Source: Candidatus Staskawiczbacteria bacterium
GTDB lineage: Bacteria; Patescibacteriota; Minisyncoccia; Minisyncoccales; Staskawiczbacteraceae
Length of the DNA stretch: 32,878 nt
Direction: 5' to 3'
Assembly: GCA_026395175.1 (NCBI GenBank)
Contig: JAPLZF010000009.1
Span: forward strand, 146,083-178,960
The position numbers and the translations under genes are program-made. Shown piece by piece: positions 15,279-22,642 of the stretch. Within the stretch, counting starts at the first letter, position 1. Every line of letters starts with the position of its first letter. Below the pieces are notes generated by a model. That model was given only the letters and a program-made list of their open reading frames with translations. It made no database searches and was not told where the DNA came from.

Positions 15279-16613
15279 ATGGAAGAAAATAAAAAACTGC
15301 TGGGTTCTGTGACCATTTCTCCAAAAATTATCGGGGAGGTGGAAAAGGAAGTAAAAGATATTGCAGGATTCAAAAAGAAAATTGAAGAATATGTTGCCGG
15401 CAACATCACCGAACTTTTGGATGTTATTTTATACGGAGCAATTGCCCTTGATGTTTCCGACATACACGTTGAACCGCAAGAAAAAGATGCAAGGTTGCGA
15501 ATAAGGTTGGACGGCATCTTGCAGGATGTTATTTTTTTTAACCAGGATTCATATCACCATTTGCTTTCACGGCTAAAACTTCTTTCAAAATTAAAATTAA
15601 ACATTACAGACAAGCCTCAAGACGGCAGATTTACAATTGAAATTTCAGAATCCCTTATTGAAATTAGAACTTCCAGTTTGCCTTCAGAATATGGAGAATC
15701 AATTGTTATGAGAATTTTAAACCCAAAAAATTTAATTTCTTTGGACGACTTGGGATTGCGAGCCGACCTTTATAAAACTTTTCAAAAAGAAATTGAAAAG
15801 CCAAACGGAATGATAATTGTTACCGGCCCTACCGGTTCTGGAAAAACAACCACGCTTTACGCATTTTTAAAAAAAATACAAAACTCAGAAATAAAAATTA
15901 TAACAATTGAAGACCCAATTGAATATCATTTAAAAGGAATTTCTCAGACACAGGTGGCGCCAGAAAAAGGCTATGACTTTTCAGACGGATTAAGGTCAAT
16001 TGTCAGGCAGGACCCTGATGTTATTTTGGTTGGTGAAATCAGGGACTTGGAAACATCAAAAATAGCCCTTCAGGCAGCTTTAACCGGCCACCTGGTACTT
16101 TCTACATTGCACACTAATGACGCAGCAGGGACCATCCCAAGGCTTGTAGACCTGGGTGTGGAGCCGTCATCAATTGCGTCTGGCCTTAAAATGGCTGTGG
16201 CGCAAAGGCTGGTTAGAAAAGTTTGCAAAAAATGCTCTACTCTTGAAAAACCAACAGCTGACGAATTGTCAGAAATTAAAAAAGGGCTCAAAGCATTGCC
16301 CTCATCTTTAAAATTACCAGATTTGGACGAAGTAAAAATTGCAAAAGTCAAAGAAGGTGGATGCGCTTTATGCAATTTTACAGGATATAAAGGCAGGCAG
16401 GGGTTGTTTGAAGCATTTTTGGTTGATTCTGAAATGGAAAAATTTATTTTGACAAATCCGCCGGTTTCTTCAATTCGCGAACTGGCCATAAAAAAAGGAA
16501 TGGTAACAATGTACCAGTCCGGGTTGATTGACGTTGTGCTTTTAAAAACAACAATGGAAGAAGTATTGCGGGTAGTTGAGGAAGACGAAAAAAAACCCGA
16601 TGTAGCTGTATAA
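15279..16613 (+). CDS. pilB: PilB/GspE-type secretion ATPase (type IV pilus assembly)
   Basis: This hexameric ATPase drives pilin polymerisation at the inner membrane. The 444-aa protein carries IALDVSDIHVEP, Walker A GPTGSGKTTTLY (183-194), the Asp box EDPIEYH (211-217), Walker B DPDVILVGEIRD (245-256), the His box with LSTLHTNDA, and a four-Cys zinc site (C316, C319, C362, C365). It is shorter than E. coli-type PilB/GspE (about 500-570 aa) because most of the N-terminal MshE/GspE-N domain is lost, with about 40 residues left before the core. Other pilus genes (pilC, pilT, pilins) are not in the window. It follows the degenerate DHH gene with one base between them. PilB rather than PilT is favoured by the zinc site and the SDIHVEP N-terminal domain. 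Confidence 0.92.
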   Translation: MEENKKLLGSVTISPKIIGEVEKEVKDIAGFKKKIEEYVAGNITELLDVILYGAIALDVSDIHVEPQEKDARLRIRLDGILQDVIFFNQDSYHHLLSRLKLLSKLKLNITDKPQDGRFTIEISESLIEIRTSSLPSEYGESIVMRILNPKNLISLDDLGLRADLYKTFQKEIEKPNGMIIVTGPTGSGKTTTLYAFLKKIQNSEIKIITIEDPIEYHLKGISQTQVAPEKGYDFSDGLRSIVRQDPDVILVGEIRDLETSKIALQAALTGHLVLSTLHTNDAAGTIPRLVDLGVEPSSIASGLKMAVAQRLVRKVCKKCSTLEKPTADELSEIKKGLKALPSSLKLPDLDEVKIAKVKEGGCALCNFTGYKGRQGLFEAFLVDSEMEKFILTNPPVSSIRELAIKKGMVTMYQSGLIDVVLLKTTMEEVLRVVEEDEKKPDVAV

Positions 16614-16750
16614 AAAAACGGCTCTAGAGTTGTAGGTGTTCTTATGTCTGGGACATAAACAAAGATTTATCTGAGGAATAATCGAGCCGGAGCAAGATTA
16701 TCCGAAGCTGAGATAAGTCCAAATAAATACCTCCAACTCTAGAGCCGTTT
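16612..16750 (-). ncRNA. Unidentified structured RNA-like element (~140 nt), 6S-like shape
   Basis: A 17-bp perfect outer stem (16616-16632 with 16734-16750) is extended after one mismatch by a 7-bp stem (16634-16640 with 16726-16732). Inside are a 7-bp hairpin TTATGTC/GACATAA (16642-16648, 16652-16658) and a longer arm (TTATCT/AGATAA at 16667-16672 and 16711-16716, then ATAATC/GATTAT at 16678-16683 and 16696-16701). On the plus strand only three T follow the outer stem; on the minus strand the stem is followed by seven T, as for an intrinsic terminator, so a minus-strand RNA is favoured. There, the layout (closing stem, bubble with a small hairpin on its 3' side, apical arm) resembles 6S RNA, but I see no sequence match to 6S, SRP, tmRNA or a known riboswitch. 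It fills the gap between pilB and ruvB. A palindromic mobile element is the main alternative. Confidence 0.5.
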
Positions 16751-16835
16751 ATCGTTAGACACTACTTAATACGAAAAATACCACAATTTAACTGCAAGTT
16801 TTCAATATTTTTAATTGTATCACCTTTTAGCTCAC

Positions 16836-17840
16836 ATGTCAAGCATTCTGCCTAAAAAAGAAGACGAAGCGCTGGACTCAACTTTGAGGCCTAGTTCTTG
16901 GGCTGAATACGTAGGCCAGGACAAAATCAAGGACAACATAAGGATAATTATAACAGCGGCAAAGCAAAGAAGCCAGAGCCCGGACCATTTGCTGTTTTAT
17001 GGCAACTCAGGACTGGGCAAAACCACCCTGGCTTATCTTGTGGCAAACGAAATGGGCAAAACCATAAGAGCAACTTCAGGACCGGCATTAGAAAGAGCCG
17101 GCGACTTGGCTGCAATTTTAACAAATTTGTTCGAAGGCGATGTTTTGTTTTTAGATGAAATTCATAGAATAAACAAAACCATAGAAGAATATTTGTATCC
17201 TGCAATGGAAGATTACAAATTAAACTTGGTTTTGGGAAAAGGGCCAATGGCGCGCACCATGGAACTAAAACTGCCAAAGTTTACCTTAATTGGGGCCACC
17301 ACAAAACCAGGATTATTATCAGCGCCCTTAAGAAACCGATTTGGCGCCACTTTTCAGCTTAATTTTTATAATATAGAAGACGTAAAAAAAATTATTGAAA
17401 GGTCCGGCAGGCTTTTAAAAATAAAAATGGAGCCGGATGCAGTGCAGGCAATTGCCCAGCGCTCAAGATTTACTCCAAGGGTTGCAAACCGACTTGTAAA
17501 ACGCGTGCGTGATTTTGCCCAAGTTCAAAATGCAGAAATTATTACAAAAGAAATTGCAGAAACAGCTTTGGATTCTTTAGAGGTTGATATGATGGGCCTA
17601 GAACCAAGCGACAGAAATATTTTGAAGGCTTTAATTGAAAAATTTGGCGGGGGACCGGTTGGTTTGCAATCTTTGTCAGCAGCTTCAATGGAAGAAGAAG
17701 ACACAATTTTAGACATTTACGAGCCATATCTTATGCAATGCGGTTTAATTGAGCGCACCCCAAAAGGCCGAGTGGCAACAAACCTCGCCTACAAACATTT
17801 AGATCTCCAACACCTCAAAAAACAATCTAATCTGCTTTAA
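16836..17840 (+). CDS. ruvB: Holliday junction branch migration ATPase RuvB
   Basis: RuvB is the hexameric motor that moves Holliday junctions with RuvA. The 334-aa protein has LRPSSWAEYVGQDKIKDN at the start, Walker A GNSGLGKTTLA, the LAAILTNLFEGDVLFLDEIHR Walker B region, the beta-hairpin LDEIHRINKTIEEYLYPAMED, sensor 1 TLIGATTKPGLLSAPLRNRFG with the arginine finger, and the C-terminal winged helix (GGGPVGLQSLSAAS ... EPYLMQCGLIERTPKGRVAT). I use the ATG at 16836 because the family begins shortly before the LRP motif; a frame extension to a TTG at 16815 has no homologous residues. The gene stands apart from ruvA (window start) and ruvC (22 kb). It ends at a strong hairpin. Confidence 0.96.
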   Translation: MSSILPKKEDEALDSTLRPSSWAEYVGQDKIKDNIRIIITAAKQRSQSPDHLLFYGNSGLGKTTLAYLVANEMGKTIRATSGPALERAGDLAAILTNLFEGDVLFLDEIHRINKTIEEYLYPAMEDYKLNLVLGKGPMARTMELKLPKFTLIGATTKPGLLSAPLRNRFGATFQLNFYNIEDVKKIIERSGRLLKIKMEPDAVQAIAQRSRFTPRVANRLVKRVRDFAQVQNAEIITKEIAETALDSLEVDMMGLEPSDRNILKALIEKFGGGPVGLQSLSAASMEEEDTILDIYEPYLMQCGLIERTPKGRVATNLAYKHLDLQHLKKQSNLL

Positions 17841-17841
17841 C

Positions 17842-17869
17842 AAAAAATCACCAAGCCCAGTGATTTTTT
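17842..17869. terminator. Bidirectional terminator between ruvB and the cofE-like gene
   Basis: AAAAAATCAC (17842-17851) pairs perfectly with GTGATTTTTT (17860-17869) around an eight-base loop. The convergent minus-strand gene stops at 17878, so the hairpin serves both. Confidence 0.88.
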
Positions 17870-17877
17870 AGTTTAGT

Positions 17878-18621
17878 TTACTTATTTTTTCTTTTTTTCC
17901 ATTTCGCGCCTTTCAATACAGGTTCGTAAATGTCGTCATCTGGTTTTATTTTTAGAAAATCTTTTCTAGGTTTTTGAGAAGTGAATTTTATATTGCCGAC
18001 GTCTTCTATAATTGCCATTGGCGTTTGTTCAGCTCCCTCGCCCATTGCATAAACTGCCGAGGCCGATAAAGAATCTACAATATTTGTTTGAGACATTTTT
18101 AATTTTCTGCCAAAAATATCTTTTTTGTTTCTGTAATCTCGCAAAGGATAAAACCCATAATATGAAATTCCAATTCCCATAATTCCGGCTCGCAAAGGAG
18201 TTGTGTGACTGTCTGAAATTATAACGCCAAAGTTTTTTAGCTTAAATTCTTTTTTTATAAATTCATAAATTTCTTTAGCACATTCAAATGGTTTTTTGGG
18301 CCACAAAATATAATATCCGTTAGCATTACTTTCATCTATGCCTGCTGTTGGAATCAAAATATTATTTTTGATTGTCAGCATAACGTCATATTTTGGATGC
18401 GTGCTTTCTAAGTATAAATCTGCTTCTTGTTCTACCAGCTTATCTTTCTTTATCTTGTTTATCTTAACACAATCTCCTTTCCAGATAGAAACCACTTTTG
18501 AAGTAATAATAATTATAGATTTTTCTTTTACTTTATATTTCAAAAAACTTTGCTTAATAACAGAAAGCAAATCATCTTGAGGTGGAATTAACGGCCTTGT
18601 TTTAATTGCCGTGACTTTCAT
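17878..18621 (-). CDS. CofE-like gamma-glutamyl ligase (coenzyme F420-0:L-glutamate ligase family)
   Basis: CofE adds glutamate residues to F420-0 with GTP. The 247-aa length matches archaeal CofE, and the order of motifs agrees: TAIKTRPLIPPQDDL at the start, IIIITSKVVSIWKG (36-49), the segment ILIPTAGIDESNANG (family NAGIDxSN), GVIISDSHTTPLRAGIMGIGIS (family VTDTxGRPxRxGxxxxAIG), LRDYRNKKDIFGRKLKMSQTNIVDSLSASAVYAMGEGAEQTPMAII. The metal and GTP sites therefore look kept. No other F420 gene is seen, and the pathway is not expected in such small genomes, so the real substrate may differ. Its start directly abuts the stop of the upstream membrane protein gene, indicating a coupled pair. Confidence 0.85.
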   Translation of the reverse strand: MKVTAIKTRPLIPPQDDLLSVIKQSFLKYKVKEKSIIIITSKVVSIWKGDCVKINKIKKDKLVEQEADLYLESTHPKYDVMLTIKNNILIPTAGIDESNANGYYILWPKKPFECAKEIYEFIKKEFKLKNFGVIISDSHTTPLRAGIMGIGISYYGFYPLRDYRNKKDIFGRKLKMSQTNIVDSLSASAVYAMGEGAEQTPMAIIEDVGNIKFTSQKPRKDFLKIKPDDDIYEPVLKGAKWKKRKNK

Positions 18622-19305
18622 TTAAGCAAACGACTTAAAGAATTTTTGAGAAATGATATAGTTTTGGTTGACCAGTGGTTTTAAGAAGGCGACTACTTTT
18701 AAATTAGTTAATCTGTCTAAAACAGTGTTTAAAACCAAACAGCTTGTCCAAATTCCTAATGTAAAGACTCCTCTTTCTATAAATACAACCGGAATTAAAG
18801 CTATCCAAATTGCCGGAGTTAATGAAAATGTATAAAGAAAAATTACCGAACCCACTGCATGGGCTGTAAATGTAGCTCCCAAACTTTTTAGAATTAACCT
18901 TTTATTGAAAAATGTGGCAACAAACGGAATTAGCCAAATCATTGAATACATCCAAGCCTGCCTGCCAATTGGGTTTAACAAAAATAAAGCAATACAGATT
19001 GGAAAAATAATTGCTGTCTTTTTTTGTTTTAAGCCAAAATAAACTGCAGCAAGCATCATTGGCAAAAATCTAATTACTGTTAAAAGGTCTAACTTTTGGT
19101 GGAAAATAATTATGTTCAAAGCCCTGACAAAGAAAACAGAAATTGCACCCAAAATTGGCCCTAAAAACATTCCTCCAACAGGTCCCAGCAACTCAAACAA
19201 AGTAAAGCTTTGGCTTGAGCCGACAATTTTATTAACCACAACTTGAAAAGCTAATAAGCCTAAAATCGTGAATATTATTAAAAACAAAATTTTGCGTTTG
19301 TCCAT
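18622..19305 (-). CDS. Multi-spanning membrane protein, ECF-transporter S-component-like
   Basis: A 227-aa integral membrane protein with about six or seven hydrophobic helices (for example 7-25, 37-70, 78-97, 102-118, 120-137, 142-165 and 168-200). The early segment LFELLGPVGGMFLGPILGAISVFF resembles the second helix of ECF transporter substrate-binding (S) components, where a Gly-rich packing helix follows a short membrane helix. In that class the S protein captures a vitamin and docks on a shared energising module, which is not in this window. It is the first gene of a pair with the CofE-like ligase; the two coding sequences are directly adjacent. The family call is tentative and based on pattern only; a general small membrane protein is possible. 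Confidence 0.6.
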   Translation of the reverse strand: MDKRKILFLIIFTILGLLAFQVVVNKIVGSSQSFTLFELLGPVGGMFLGPILGAISVFFVRALNIIIFHQKLDLLTVIRFLPMMLAAVYFGLKQKKTAIIFPICIALFLLNPIGRQAWMYSMIWLIPFVATFFNKRLILKSLGATFTAHAVGSVIFLYTFSLTPAIWIALIPVVFIERGVFTLGIWTSCLVLNTVLDRLTNLKVVAFLKPLVNQNYIISQKFFKSFA

Positions 19306-19337
19306 ATTTTTATTTGTTACTTATATTGGTATTTCTA

Positions 19338-19366
19338 TTTATACTCTTTTTATTATAAAATACAAT
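19338..19366 (+). promoter_or_regulatory. Promoter of the ComEA/lamin-tail gene
   Basis: TTTATA (19338-19343), 17 bases, TACAAT (19361-19366). Start of transcription would be near 19373, ten bases before the ATG, leaving no room for a normal ribosome-binding site. Confidence 0.45.
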
Positions 19367-19382
19367 AATAACCAAGTTTAAT

Positions 19383-20354
19383 ATGAAGAAGATTTTATTT
19401 ATATTATTTTTTGTTTTAGTATTTGCCTTTTTATTGCCCCATTTTGTTTTAGCCGAACAAATAGATATTAATTCTGCGACATTGCCGCAACTGGATGAAT
19501 TGACCGGCATTGGACCAGCTTATGCTCAACGAATTATTGATGATAGACCGTATTCGTCAGTCGATGATTTGTTGCGCGTCAAAGGTATTGGTACCGCCAC
19601 ATTACAAAAAATTAAAGACCAAGGATTAGCCTGTGTGAACTGTGGTTCAACACAAGCGAATTTCGAAACCCAAATTTCGAATTCCGAAACAAATTCTAAT
19701 TCTCAAAATTCTAATGTTCAAAACACAATACCTAATACATACTCAAATGGAATTTATATAAATGAAATTTTGGCAAATCCCGCCGGAGCTGACGAAACCA
19801 ACGAATGGATTGAATTGTATAATTCCAACAATTCTGATGTTGATTTGTCGGACTGGCAAATTCAAGACACAGAAGGCACAGCAACAACTTTTACAATTCC
19901 GCAAAACACAAAAATTCTGGCAAATGGATTTTTAGTTTTCAAAAGGCCAGATACAAAAATAATGTTAAACAATGACGAAGACGGATTAAATCTTCTAGCT
20001 CCCGATAAAAAAACTATTGATTCTGTAAATTACACAAAAGCTTTGCTGGGACAATCGTACAACAAAACTTCTTTTGGTTGGGAATATAGCACAACATTAA
20101 CTCCTGAAACAAAAAATATTATTACAGCTGTTGCGACAAAAAAGAAAAGCCCTTCGACAAGCTCAGGGTCTGACGACTTGTCAAACGCAAAAAATTCTGT
20201 TAATAATAAGAATGCTGAGGCAGGATTAGCTGATTTAAGCCAAACCGCAAATCCTTGGTTTTTATTTTTTGCAGCTTTGGCAATAACAATAATTCTAGCC
20301 ATAATCGTATTATTTATAAAATTAAAAATATTTAAAAATCATGTCAGGACATAG
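19383..20354 (+). CDS. Surface protein with ComEA helix-hairpin-helix and lamin-tail domain, C-terminal anchor
   Basis: The 323-aa protein starts with a signal peptide (MKKILFILFFVLVFAFLLPH, cleavage probably after the following FVLA). Residues about 26-84 are a ComEA-type double helix-hairpin-helix (DINSATLPQLDELTGIGPAYAQRII and LLRVKGIGTATLQKI), which in ComEA binds incoming double-stranded DNA. After a Ser/Asn linker comes a lamin-tail domain (about 120-235, YINEILANPAGADETNEWIELYN). A low-complexity stretch and a C-terminal membrane helix (about 292-312) follow. DNA binding at the cell surface, as in natural competence, is likely. A copy of the CCCTTCGACAAGCTCAGGG element lies in the linker (residues 256-262). 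The stop overlaps yebC by 14 bases. Confidence 0.88.
   Translation: MKKILFILFFVLVFAFLLPHFVLAEQIDINSATLPQLDELTGIGPAYAQRIIDDRPYSSVDDLLRVKGIGTATLQKIKDQGLACVNCGSTQANFETQISNSETNSNSQNSNVQNTIPNTYSNGIYINEILANPAGADETNEWIELYNSNNSDVDLSDWQIQDTEGTATTFTIPQNTKILANGFLVFKRPDTKIMLNNDEDGLNLLAPDKKTIDSVNYTKALLGQSYNKTSFGWEYSTTLTPETKNIITAVATKKKSPSTSSGSDDLSNAKNSVNNKNAEAGLADLSQTANPWFLFFAALAITIILAIIVLFIKLKIFKNHVRT
20150..20168 (+). repeat. Short palindromic element in the ComEA-like gene
   Basis: CCCTTCGACAAGCTCAGGG, 18 of 19 bases identical to the element in tsaE but read in another frame, giving SPSTSSG here instead of ALRQTQG there. It falls in the unstructured linker before the membrane anchor. Confidence 0.85.
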
Positions 20355-21066
20355 TCATGCAAAAACAGTTATGGCCACAAAAATGGCCAATGCAGCTAAA
20401 AAAGGGAAAATATTTTCTAAATTTGGCAGATTGATTACAATTGCCGTCAAAGACGGTGGCGGTTCGGGAGACCCGTCAACAAATTCAAAGCTTAAGGCAA
20501 CTATTGAACAGGCAAAAAAAATGGACATGCCCAAAGAAAACATCGAAAGGGCAATTAAAAGAGGAACCGGAGAATTGGCCGGCGAGAGTTTGGAAGAAGT
20601 TTCTTATGAAGGTTTTGGTCCGGGCGGAGTGGCTTTAATAGTTGATGGCATTTCAGACAATTCAAACAGAACTTTGGGCGAAATAAGGTCAATTTTCAAC
20701 CAAAATAACGGCAAAATGGCAGGAGAAGGAGCTGTCAGATGGATGTTTGAAAGAAAAGGAGCCATAACTGTGCCGGTTGAAGGCAAATCAAAAGAGGATT
20801 TAGAGTTAATGGCAATTGAACTGGGAGCCGATGACGTAAAGTCTGATGGAAATAATTTAGATATTTATACAAAACCAGAAGAAATGGAAGCAATCAAAAA
20901 AGCTTTAGAGGAAAAGGGAGTCAAAATTGAATCTGCGTCTTTGGATTATGTAGCCAAAGAAGAAATTGAAATTTCTGAAAAAGAAAAAGAGCAGGTTGAA
21001 AGGCTATTTGATGCTTTGGATGAAAACGACGCTGTCAACGAAATTTACTCAAATATCAAAAACTAA
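20341..21066 (+). CDS. yebC: YebC/PmpR family protein
   Basis: YebC-family proteins act as translation factors that relieve ribosome stalling on difficult peptides, and some are described as transcription regulators. The 241-aa protein begins MSGHSHAKTVMATKMANAAKKGKIFSK with the conserved SKFGRLI and the GGGSGDPSTNSKLKATIEQAKKMDMPKENIERAIKRG block, followed by SYEGFGPGGVALIVDGISDNSNRT and GAVRWMFERKG. Length and all blocks fit. Its ATG lies 14 bases inside the end of the upstream gene, a coupled overlap. In many bacteria yebC is followed by ruvC and ruvA; here a terminator and dinD separate it from ruvC. Confidence 0.95.
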   Translation: MSGHSHAKTVMATKMANAAKKGKIFSKFGRLITIAVKDGGGSGDPSTNSKLKATIEQAKKMDMPKENIERAIKRGTGELAGESLEEVSYEGFGPGGVALIVDGISDNSNRTLGEIRSIFNQNNGKMAGEGAVRWMFERKGAITVPVEGKSKEDLELMAIELGADDVKSDGNNLDIYTKPEEMEAIKKALEEKGVKIESASLDYVAKEEIEISEKEKEQVERLFDALDENDAVNEIYSNIKN

Positions 21067-21076
21067 AAACGCAAAT

Positions 21077-21108
21077 AAAAATCCGCGAAGCTATGTTTGC
21101 GGATTTTT
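21077..21108 (+). terminator. Intrinsic terminator of yebC
   Basis: AAAAATCCGC (21077-21086) pairs with GCGGATTTTT (21099-21108) around a 12-base loop, followed by one more T. It lies 11 bases after the yebC stop. Confidence 0.88.
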
Positions 21109-21199
21109 TGTTAAAATAATTATTTTTCTTTTAGTTTACCCCCCACACAAGCAGTTTGTCAAATCAAACAAACAAAAAATCGCCTTTCTGTTAATTTTT

Positions 21200-21208
21200 T
21201 GGTAGAAT
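21200..21208 (+). promoter_or_regulatory. Extended -10 promoter of dinD
   Basis: TGGTAGAAT provides a TG-n-TAGAAT extended -10 element. I see no good -35. Transcription would start near 21215, 16 bases before the dinD ATG. No E. coli-type LexA box (CTGT-N8-ACAG) was found upstream; the stretch 21109-21199 has no other feature I can name. Confidence 0.5.
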
Positions 21209-21230
21209 AGAGATAAATTAAAATAATAAT

Positions 21231-22046
21231 ATGGATAAAGAAATAATAATAAATTCTCTTAATAAAGATTTTGAGAATATTAAAAAAATTGATAAAAATG
21301 GCGTGGAATATTGGCATGCAAGAGAACTATTGCCTTTATTAGGTTATCCAAATTGGCAGAAGGCAGAAGAAGTTATCGCCAGAGCAGCTAAAGCTTGTAT
21401 AAATAGCGGTCAGGCTGTGGATAACCATTTTAACCAACTGGTTAAAATGGTCGAAATAGGTTCAGGAACTGTCCGAGAAGTGAAGGATTGGAAATTAGAC
21501 AGATACGCCTGTTATTTAATCGCCCAAAATGGCAATTCGAAAAAATCTGAAATAGCCATGGCTCAGACATATTTTGCCATACAAACTCGAAAGCAGGAAA
21601 TATTTGAAACTCTTTCAGGAACTGATAAAAGGTTATTCATTAGGGGAGAAGTGTCGGCAGAAAATAAAAAGCTTTTTAGCACAGCAAAAGGAGCTGGTGT
21701 TACAAAATTTGGTTCGTTTAATGACGCAGGCTATAAGGGATTATATGGAATGCCACTTGCAAATATTGAAAGCAAAAAAGGTATAAAAAAGGGAGAACTT
21801 TTAGACAGAGCGGGCACAACCGAATTGGCGGCAAATTTGTTTCGCATTACTCAGACTGACGAAAAAATAAAAAAAGATAATATTAGAGGAGATGATATGG
21901 CATCAAGAACACATTTTATGGTTGGTGGAAAAGTTCGCCAAACTATAAAAGACATAGGCGGAACGCTTCCGGAAAATCTTCCGCCAGAGAAACATATTAA
22001 AGAGTTAAAAAGTGAAAAGAAAAAACTTTTAAAAAAGAAAAATTAA
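21231..22046 (+). CDS. dinD: DNA damage-inducible protein D (DinD)
   Basis: DinD was found as an SOS-induced gene in E. coli; the E. coli protein is reported to inhibit RecA filament activity. The 271-aa protein follows the family pattern: GVEYWHARELLPLLGYPNWQKAEEVI (a BRO-N-like start), AKACINSGQAVDNHF, RYACYLIAQNGNSKKSEIAMAQTYFAIQTRKQE, then GSFNDAGYKGLYGM, and the C-terminal ADDMASRTHF-like block (here GDDMASRTHFMVGGKVRQTIKDIGGTLPE). It starts at an ATG with no ribosome-binding site and ends five bases before ruvC, so the two share a transcript. DinD next to ruvC suggests joint control with recombination repair. Such genes are often acquired by transfer, but codon use here looks like the neighbours. 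Confidence 0.9.
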   Translation: MDKEIIINSLNKDFENIKKIDKNGVEYWHARELLPLLGYPNWQKAEEVIARAAKACINSGQAVDNHFNQLVKMVEIGSGTVREVKDWKLDRYACYLIAQNGNSKKSEIAMAQTYFAIQTRKQEIFETLSGTDKRLFIRGEVSAENKKLFSTAKGAGVTKFGSFNDAGYKGLYGMPLANIESKKGIKKGELLDRAGTTELAANLFRITQTDEKIKKDNIRGDDMASRTHFMVGGKVRQTIKDIGGTLPENLPPEKHIKELKSEKKKLLKKKN

Positions 22047-22051
22047 AACAT

Positions 22052-22549
22052 ATGATCATTATTGGGATAGACCCTGGATCGGTAATCACGGGTTATGCCA
22101 TTATCAAAAAAAATAGAGGAGTCGAACCATACTTTGAGGTTATTGATTTTGGATGCATAATTACAGACAAATTTGCCACAACCGGCGAAAGGTTAAAAAA
22201 AATCCACAAAGAAGTGACAAAATTAATTGAAAAACACAAGCCGAATGTGATGGCTATTGAAACTTTATTTTTCTTTAAAAATTTAAAAACCGTAATGCCG
22301 GTAAGCCAAACCAGGGGAGTTATATTGTTGGCTGCTGAAGAAAAAAAACTATTGGTTTTTGAATTCACGCCTCTTCAGATGAAAATGGCTATTGCAGGAT
22401 ATGGCAGAGCGGAAAAAAGGCAGATTAAAGAAATGATTAAAAAAACCATCGACATTGAGAAATTTGATTTGAAAAAAAATAACAGGAAAAAAGATGATGC
22501 TTTTGACGCCTTGGGAATGGCAATTTGCGCTTCGTTAAAAACTTACTAA
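22052..22549 (+). CDS. ruvC: Crossover junction endodeoxyribonuclease RuvC
   Basis: RuvC cuts Holliday junctions symmetrically. The 165-aa protein has IIIGIDPGSVITGYAII with catalytic Asp7, MAIETLFFFKNLKT with Glu70, and KKDDAFDALGMAI with Asp149 and Asp152, the four acidic residues of the RNase H-like site. YGRAEKRQIKEMI matches the family's (G)xGxAxKxQV block. The usual length is about 165-175. It lies five bases after dinD. The stop at 22549 is followed by a 93-base gap that contains the strong promoter of the next small gene. Confidence 0.95.
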   Translation: MIIIGIDPGSVITGYAIIKKNRGVEPYFEVIDFGCIITDKFATTGERLKKIHKEVTKLIEKHKPNVMAIETLFFFKNLKTVMPVSQTRGVILLAAEEKKLLVFEFTPLQMKMAIAGYGRAEKRQIKEMIKKTIDIEKFDLKKNNRKKDDAFDALGMAICASLKTY

Positions 22550-22578
22550 AAATAAATGCAGTTGTGGAGAAGACGCTA

Positions 22579-22606
22579 TTGACAATAATCTATGAAAAAA
22601 TATAAT
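22579..22606 (+). promoter_or_regulatory. Consensus promoter of the acidic microprotein
   Basis: TTGACA (22579-22584), 16 bases, TATAAT (22601-22606): both hexamers are perfect consensus, the best promoter I see in the window. Transcription would start near 22613, 30 bases before the ATG at 22643. Confidence 0.85.
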
Positions 22607-22642
22607 GATATTAATTATAATTAAAAATAAAAAAACAAAAAA

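Noticed and set aside
16620-16690. tRNA or TPP-riboswitch resemblance (GGCTC ... GAGCC; CTGAGA)
   Set aside because: No T-loop, no anticodon arm and none of the remaining TPP core sequences are present.
16642-16717. Hammerhead-ribozyme-like core (CTGAGGA ... GAA) inside the structured element
   Set aside because: The conserved 15.1-16.1 pair is wrong, two extra C lie between stem II and GAA, and the cleavage triplet does not sit next to stem I.
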